64,000 nucleotides of DNA. Source: Fusarium oxysporum f. sp. lycopersici 4287. Its lineage: Eukaryota; Ascomycota; Sordariomycetes; Hypocreales; Nectriaceae. The stretch lies in assembly GCF_000149955.1 (NCBI RefSeq), contig NC_030995.1, positions 930,001-994,000 of the forward strand, written 5' to 3'. Under the pieces are notes generated by a model. That model did not search any database and had not been told where the DNA came from. It saw only the letters and a program-made list of their open reading frames with translations. Below, in pieces: positions 57,828 to 64,000 of this stretch (its first letter is position 1; the number at the start of each line of letters is the position of its first letter). The translations under genes were made by a program, and so were the position numbers.

Positions 57828-60800
57828 CTAGTTATTTGCCTCCTTGGCCCTCCGCTCTGAGCCCATATCAGGTCGCTCAGGGACTTCGATTGAATGTTTG
57901 GAGAAAAAGGCTGGCCACGGCATAACCCTAATATGCTCGAAACCTCGGCCTTCTTGTACCTGCTCATCGTACCAGTCCAGAGTTGGTCTGAAGACAAAAT
58001 TCATCGTTCTTCTGCGGTATCCCTCACTCCTTTTATTTGCGCAATGCATAAAGAGGCGGTTTTTGCACTTGGTCGGCCGATCCATATCCTTCCCACGAGG
58101 AGCATGAAAAACAATCTTCAGGTCCTCATCTGCCGCATCATTTGTATCCGTAGGTTCATCAATGTCCATTGCCTCTAGAGAGGGTGGCCGTGATCTGATG
58201 GGCGCATTCCCTGGTCTGACTTCCCTCCATCCCTGAGATATCATTACTGGCGGTACGGCTGGAATAGATGCCTTCAGATTCCTCATAAGATGCTGAAGCT
58301 GGTGGATAGTGATATCGACAGGGTCAGTAAGCCCCTGCGGAATCACATCTGGTCCCCCAATCCATACTTTCGCCAGCGGCATTTTGTTGTGGGGCTCTTC
58401 AGCAAGCCGTATCATTTCGCGTTGTGCTTCAATAAGTTCCCCATCGTAAACGTATGAATCATTGTCCGGCATTTTCATGCCAGGGTCCCATATTATCAAC
58501 TCCATTGCACGCCATGGCTTCTTGAATACCTCAATAGGTCTGTATACAGCAATCCACGGCCGTTGGTTCTTGTTTGTGGCTTCTCGATTGTCGCCGTACT
58601 TCCAGGATCCTTCAATCGTGTAGCAGAAGGCCACACCAGTATTGATAAAGGTGTGGCCATGAATCCTTTCATTGAAATAGCGAAGGCATCTATCGTATGT
58701 TTCGAACTCGGGAAAATCATGTGCCATATCCATATTCCAGTAAGAGACGGGGCAAGTGAAGACTGCCTGGGGGCCCCAGTCCTTGTCCCGAATATTGTTT
58801 TCTAGTTGTCCTAGGAAGTGCTTGAACGATACAGCGTCATCGCGAGGGATTAATTGGAGTCTTTTCTGAGGTGTTCTCTCTACAGCTGATTGATTCTGCG
58901 CGACAAGGGAGGAGCCGGCAGGGTTAACTTTTCCCCAAACATCGCCTGGGTTACCCAAAGTTGAGGGAGTATATTGGGGGATCCGGATCTGATGAGTGAG
59001 TCTCTGAATGCCAGCCTTAGGGCTTGATCCGAGCACGGTGAAATGCCGATACTGGTCCAAATTCAAAACAGACCACCACCCAAACCAGTTGACAAGACTC
59101 TGCTCATCGTTGCCATCAATCGAATCAGGCGCGAACACCAGAGCCGGTTGGTCATCGTCCGAAGGTCCTGTTATCTCTCTGACATGTTGCGAGCACTTAA
59201 AAAGAGCATCGATTTCTTTCTCGGCTGTCGCTTTGTCCTCTTCACGTACTCGGATACTTTCTAAATGCGTCTCCCAGCCTTCCTTGACCCCAGCAGCTAC
59301 CTCGTGAACCCAATTCTCAAACTCGGCACATACGATGAGCGTAAAAGCGCCGCGATGTTGCAGCCAATATTTGTAAGCCCACTTGAAGAAAGCCCAGGCC
59401 TGCTGAGGCTGTGAGATAACAAAACTGGGAGTAACTAATACAGCTTTCTTCTGTCCGCAGATAGTTTGCAGAGTGACATCCCCGATCCGGGATGGTTGGC
59501 CAAGAGAGGGATAAAAGGGTGAAGGTTGCAGAGATATGGAAAAGAGGCGGAAATTGAAGTTTGGCACGTTGTGAAGGAGAGTCCAGACTGAAGGAAACAG
59601 TCGCGTGGCCCATATTGCTTCTTCATGCACGATGACCACGCCTTGGTCTAGCTTCCTGAAGCTAGACCAGTGTCCAGTGGTGAGGCTAGAAAGCAACCTA
59701 CACTGAGGGTTGCAACTTCGTAGCCACCCGCTCAGAAAGTGAGCTTCTTCCACAGCATTCGTTGGAAATACCAGGAAGAAGTTGTGGTTGCTATAATCCA
59801 TGAGGGCCTTTTCTGGTAGTAATTGCTCATACTGGAATCCCAAAAGCCGGTTGAAAACTGTCGGTATCATTTGTGGCAGGACATCGCCACCACCAACGCC
59901 CTCCGGAAGTACAATCGGCGCAAGCGAGCGCGTTGTCAGATGAGGAGATGGCCGAAACAAGTAAAAATGTAGTAATGCAGACTCTTTAAACGATGCATAT
60001 AGGAAGATGCACAGTTCTTGGTGATGTAGGAGAACCCCCACAGATCTTACACAGAGCCAATTCGCAACTGTAGCCAAGCTATCTAGGTCGCCATTGCTTG
60101 TCACTGAGCCGGTGCCCAGCTTGGCAGCAGCCAGGGCAGTCTCTTGAGACCAGAAGTCCCGCGTCATACAAGAGTGTGTGAAAATTAGGATGTGGTGCTG
60201 TTCAAAGATACCCGACCAAGGCTGCCCATTCTGATCCTCGTCTCTTTCAAAAATAACCGAGAATGTTTCCCGACTTCCTGGGCCAAACTGCACCTCCGTG
60301 ATGATGGATTTTTTAGAAGAGCTCGATTCATCATTCATAACAGGGGCTCTCCCAGCCCAACATTCTTGGTTGTCTGAAGCCTTTGTCTGGAAGGTCGACT
60401 CAGATTGTGGCCCAGTGTTTGTCTCGGCTTCACGAGGGTCATCTTCTATTTTAATTGATGTCGTCGCTCGAATGAGAGAATCCTCGCGTAAGAAGAGACT
60501 TTCCTCTCGCTCTCCACGGGCGGGTATCGTTGCCTCTTCAACGGTGCCCCAACTAATTGACTTCTTGGGCTTTGGCTTTGGGGCCTCAGGAATGATTTCA
60601 GCAGAGTTCTTATTTTGTCGGATGGGTTTGACTGTTTCATTCGGAATTTCGGGACGCAACGGTAAAGCAGTCAGACCGTCGGAAGATCGCTCTGCTGGGT
60701 TCAGAGAGATGAGGTCTGTCGGTAGTCTTGCAGGTGCAGCGCTTTCTCTGTCGCGACCTGCTTTTTGTATGATCCTCACATATCGTGGCTTCAAAAGCTT

Positions 60801-61721
60801 CGACTGTTTGGTGGAATCTTTAGCAGCTTCGGCGAGAGTTGTGCGCTGCTTTCTCACTGTGCCCCCTGAAAATATGTTTCCTGTGAAGGCTTGCGCAGGC
60901 CGGGTCTTGCGAGCCTTTGTCGGCTGCCCCTTGCGTAGGTGACTATCGGTCCGCTTTATCGGTCCACGAACGCCGAACTTTGATGACAAGAGATTGCTCG
61001 AAGCCACTGGCTTTTGTGGTGGTCTCTTGTTATCAGCAAGGACTTTGCTTGGTTGCCGTCGCAGTGGTGGCTTCTGACTGGTTGAGGATGCGGATGAGAT
61101 TGAAGTTGTAGTCGCAGCTGAGTTCATTGGCGGTCGTGGAGGCTGATGGACAGACACTATGCTGTTTCGATGACTACTTTTTGGCGAACTATCTTCACTT
61201 AAGCTTGCGGAAGCTCTTTGTGTTTTGTCGAAATGCTGCGACAGCTGTCCGACCTCAACATCCATATCAATGTCTGTGACTACAGACGGACTAGAGACGA
61301 CAGAACCGCTGGGTTCTTCACCATCTGGAAATCGATCGGCCCATTTAAGATGATCTTCCATCTCTACGAACGAGGTTTCCTCTTCGCCTCTCAGCCTTCT
61401 GCGCCGATTTCTTTCTTGGTGGCGGTCGAGCTTGGCAGCATATTTGGACTTGACGGCATTCTTCCAATCTCGAATGTTCTTGAACATGTCAAAATCATCC
61501 CGCGGTTTTGTTTTCTCCCAACCTTCCAGGAGGGCATTGCTCAAGTTTTCTGCAGGCTCCCAGGTTGCCTCGCACAAATCAAAGTTCTCCCATTCGATGA
61601 GATATCGTGGCAGGCCATCGATAGGCCATTCGGCCAATATTTCATTCACGGTCCATTCTTCATCAGAGTCGTGTTCGCTAACGATGGTGGAGACTATTGA
61701 TTCACTATCAGGGTCATCCAT
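57828..61721 (-). CDS. Large chromodomain protein, rest unknown
   Basis: A single exon of 1297 residues from the first ATG. The chromodomain is at about 21-65: EEWTVNEILAEWPIDGLPRY followed by LIEWENFDLCEATWEPAENL. The three cage positions are W, W and F, so methyl-lysine binding is plausible. A basic, Ser-rich region follows (about 80-420). The last 800 residues form a large globular-looking region with segments such as WAFFKWAYKYWLQHRGAFTL and SYWNMDMAHDFPEFETYDRC. It lacks recognisable helicase, methyltransferase, reverse transcriptase or integrase motifs. It resembles large fungal heterochromatin proteins in outline; a CDP-2-like role is only a thought. Upstream, GTGAGT/TTTAAAG sites near 61800-61855 suggest a leader intron. 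Confidence 0.65.
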   Translation of the reverse strand: MDDPDSESIVSTIVSEHDSDEEWTVNEILAEWPIDGLPRYLIEWENFDLCEATWEPAENLSNALLEGWEKTKPRDDFDMFKNIRDWKNAVKSKYAAKLDRHQERNRRRRLRGEEETSFVEMEDHLKWADRFPDGEEPSGSVVSSPSVVTDIDMDVEVGQLSQHFDKTQRASASLSEDSSPKSSHRNSIVSVHQPPRPPMNSAATTTSISSASSTSQKPPLRRQPSKVLADNKRPPQKPVASSNLLSSKFGVRGPIKRTDSHLRKGQPTKARKTRPAQAFTGNIFSGGTVRKQRTTLAEAAKDSTKQSKLLKPRYVRIIQKAGRDRESAAPARLPTDLISLNPAERSSDGLTALPLRPEIPNETVKPIRQNKNSAEIIPEAPKPKPKKSISWGTVEEATIPARGEREESLFLREDSLIRATTSIKIEDDPREAETNTGPQSESTFQTKASDNQECWAGRAPVMNDESSSSKKSIITEVQFGPGSRETFSVIFERDEDQNGQPWSGIFEQHHILIFTHSCMTRDFWSQETALAAAKLGTGSVTSNGDLDSLATVANWLCVRSVGVLLHHQELCIFLYASFKESALLHFYLFRPSPHLTTRSLAPIVLPEGVGGGDVLPQMIPTVFNRLLGFQYEQLLPEKALMDYSNHNFFLVFPTNAVEEAHFLSGWLRSCNPQCRLLSSLTTGHWSSFRKLDQGVVIVHEEAIWATRLFPSVWTLLHNVPNFNFRLFSISLQPSPFYPSLGQPSRIGDVTLQTICGQKKAVLVTPSFVISQPQQAWAFFKWAYKYWLQHRGAFTLIVCAEFENWVHEVAAGVKEGWETHLESIRVREEDKATAEKEIDALFKCSQHVREITGPSDDDQPALVFAPDSIDGNDEQSLVNWFGWWSVLNLDQYRHFTVLGSSPKAGIQRLTHQIRIPQYTPSTLGNPGDVWGKVNPAGSSLVAQNQSAVERTPQKRLQLIPRDDAVSFKHFLGQLENNIRDKDWGPQAVFTCPVSYWNMDMAHDFPEFETYDRCLRYFNERIHGHTFINTGVAFCYTIEGSWKYGDNREATNKNQRPWIAVYRPIEVFKKPWRAMELIIWDPGMKMPDNDSYVYDGELIEAQREMIRLAEEPHNKMPLAKVWIGGPDVIPQGLTDPVDITIHQLQHLMRNLKASIPAVPPVMISQGWREVRPGNAPIRSRPPSLEAMDIDEPTDTNDAADEDLKIVFHAPRGKDMDRPTKCKNRLFMHCANKRSEGYRRRTMNFVFRPTLDWYDEQVQEGRGFEHIRVMPWPAFFSKHSIEVPERPDMGSERRAKEANN

Positions 61722-61796
61722 TTGGGCGTCTTTTGGCGTATGCTCTTCATGTGTATCATAAGGTTCAACCGCCAACAGCCGCTGATACTTTCCCAC

Positions 61797-63632
61797 TCTT
61801 TAAAGAAATGAAGTCAGTCGTGGTTTTGCAATGAACAAGGTGGAGTAGTCAAACTCACTGAGGTATACGGTTGAGTTTGTTTCGTATTGAATAGAGTTGA
61901 TTTGAGATTTTGTGAGTTTGTTTTTTATTGACACCTCAGCGCGATGAATGAACTCCCAAATTTGGACGACAAGGTCTGATTTCGGTGAAGTGAGGGAGTG
62001 ATTATAGAAATGAAATGAGATGACGGGCCGGTCTTGATCTCTTCTTTTCTCCTTTCTCTAACATTAAGCTAGAGCTTCACTCAGGCTGGGCGCTTGTGGG
62101 ACCGGCTTGGCCTGGGCTGTTTGGAAGGTGCCTGCCAGGTCGCGAGATCACGTAAGCGGCTTAGTTCATCGACGCCTGTTTATCCCTTATCCAAGGCACT
62201 GAGGTGCGAGTATAAAACCCAAATGAAATCCTCATTGATTTACGACTTGGAGATCAAATCATCTGCATGTGCAAGTGCTTTATCATAGACTCGTATCATC
62301 GATGGATGTGTCAGCTCTAAACCCTTGGTCTCTCCTTTTCATTTGCAGTCCCTTGCTTGTCCAGAAAGCCTAACCTAGACCCCGACTTCATCGAGGCCAT
62401 CCACCTGTTTGTTTGGCTTTAAACGCCTAATGACGACTCGAATCTTGTTGGAAGCATTCATAAGGCATATTGATTAAATTCTCGGCATCTTTATTGTCAA
62501 GGAGTAAGGTTCGGTTTTAGATTGTCACAGTTGTTAAGATCGTTCCTCATGAACTCCACCCATAATAAACTAGTATGGCAAGCAGCTAGGTCGGCATGTT
62601 CCTAACATCCATCACTTCATGACTTCAAAACCAAGAAGAGCGGCGAAAATCCAGAGGTGCCTTGGCTCCTCAGTAAAATCACCATGATTATAAAGCGTTC
62701 TGATGACATGCTCTAGTGGATCTAAGCGACTGTGACTATGGGCTTACCGACAGAAGAAAGAGGGAAAGGACCAGGTTACAAGAATGTGCATTAAGACTAC
62801 AACATTATGATATGCGACCAGGTTTGTAAGGAGTATCGGGTTAAAAAAAAAAAGGTCCTGCATATCTGAAAGCGGTCAGTGATTAATTCGTAGGTTGCAA
62901 TGGGAGCGAGCGACATTGATGCGGTTAGTCCTATCCCAGGCAACGCAAAAACCCAGCTATACGGATATGTGCTATGAAGAGATATAGATGATGCAGCCAT
63001 CCTTCTACTACATCATGCGGTTACTAGTCCTGGCCTATCACATCAGAATGTGTCCGGATTCGGTAGCTGACAATTACATCTACGACTTGAAGCTTTCTTT
63101 GTTGTTGCCTATTCCATCCATTAGTATTAAGTTGGCAAATTACACACTAAGGCACATAAGTTAGCTCTGACCAACAATCGACTCAAGAACAGCCATTTTT
63201 GGGGACAGGTTGCATTCCCTTGATTTTTATACTGGAACCTAGCAGTAATGCGAACAGCACTACTTTCGCTGTCTGGCCACAGTGGCAGAGTGGGTGTTTT
63301 CTTTGTGCGACCGCTAGGTGACTACCTCCACTAACAAAGAGGCGTCTAATCCTAGGCTCCTCCCCCCCTACCTGAAAGCATAGGTAGCTCCAGTTAGAAT
63401 TTAGCCCAGCCAGCCCAGTCTTTACCCCTCGGCACGGGGACTGGACGTCGAGGTACAAACAACCGCCTATCGCCAGAGCCGCGCATTCTCTCCCTCTCCA
63501 CATCCCACACCTCAACGACGTCGACTTGTCTTTCTCGCAGCGCCAGCGCACTCGCCTTCAACCTCATCCTCATCTTCGATACACCAACTTGGCTCCTCTC
63601 AGTAATATACCTGAAGAAACACCACCGTAGTC
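61797..63632. other. Spacer before Rab11 gene
   Basis: The left end is the leader of the chromodomain gene, with a possible intron. The right end, 63440-63632, is a pyrimidine-rich leader for the Rab gene. No other gene is supported. Confidence 0.5.

Positions 63633-64000
<368 letters not shown>

Noticed and set aside
57828..61721. Retrotransposon with integrase chromodomain
   Set aside because: The chromodomain is N-terminal and there is no reverse transcriptase, integrase, protease motif or flanking repeat.

Overview
The window looks like nuclear DNA of a filamentous ascomycete, most likely a Sordariomycete of the Hypocreales (Fusarium-like). The reasons are short GT-AG introns of about 50-80 bases, fungal-specific families (PtaB/LIM-binding, HbrB, DUF4050/Gag1-like, SidF and SidI siderophore enzymes, Pex14-type peroxin), and an intron-bearing nuclear tRNA-Gly. 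The genus is an inference from remembered protein similarity; no search was run. The sequence is a draft: it has a 198-base N gap (44591-44788) and several single-base indels that break otherwise conserved reading frames.

Layout. 1-4.6 kb: one two-exon hypothetical gene and one reading frame with an internal TAG. 4.7-7.2 kb (-): PtaB/LIM-binding regulator with a polyglutamine tract. 7.2-10.7 kb: long leader and intergenic DNA with homopolymer runs and a possible spliced small transcript. 10.7-13.2 kb (-): HbrB/Bit61-type TORC2 subunit, divergent from a small GON7-like KEOPS subunit (13.8-14.1 kb, +). 14.2-17.6 kb (-): VPS39/VAM6 HOPS subunit carrying several frame breaks. 18.2-20.9 kb (-): SPX-domain phosphate transporter. 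22.4-26.7 kb (-): full-length ABCB transporter, divergent from an AIF-like FAD oxidoreductase (28.6-30.2 kb, +). 33.4-34.8 kb (+) and 35.2-37.1 kb (-): SidF-like and SidI-like siderophore enzymes, tail to tail. 37.1-42.8 kb: gene-poor, with one tRNA-Gly. 42.8-45.8 kb (-): DUF4050/Gag1-like gene with a long gapped intron. 47.7-51.6 kb (-): large Q/S/T-rich protein with an internal TAG and an NLS-bearing extension. 53.2-54.5 kb (-): INO80B/Ies2. 56.5-57.6 kb (+): Pex14-family peroxin. 57.8-61.7 kb (-): large chromodomain protein. 63.6 kb to the end (+): start of a Rab11/Ypt31 GTPase.

The most interesting result is regulatory. The nine-base iron-GATA motif ATCWGATAA (the SreA/Urbs1-type site) occurs eight times in just three promoter regions: four times in the shared ABC/FAD-oxidoreductase promoter, twice upstream of sidF and twice upstream of sidI. 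A ninth copy lies at 40161. About one copy would be expected by chance in 64 kb. This suggests one iron-repressed siderophore neighbourhood that includes the transporter and the oxidoreductase. SidF and SidI both end in PTS1-like tripeptides (PKL and AKL), which fits peroxisomal fusarinine-type siderophore synthesis.

The other genes are housekeeping functions: vesicle traffic (VPS39, Rab11), TORC2 signalling, phosphate homeostasis, chromatin (INO80B, chromodomain protein), tRNA modification (GON7) and peroxisome import (Pex14-type).
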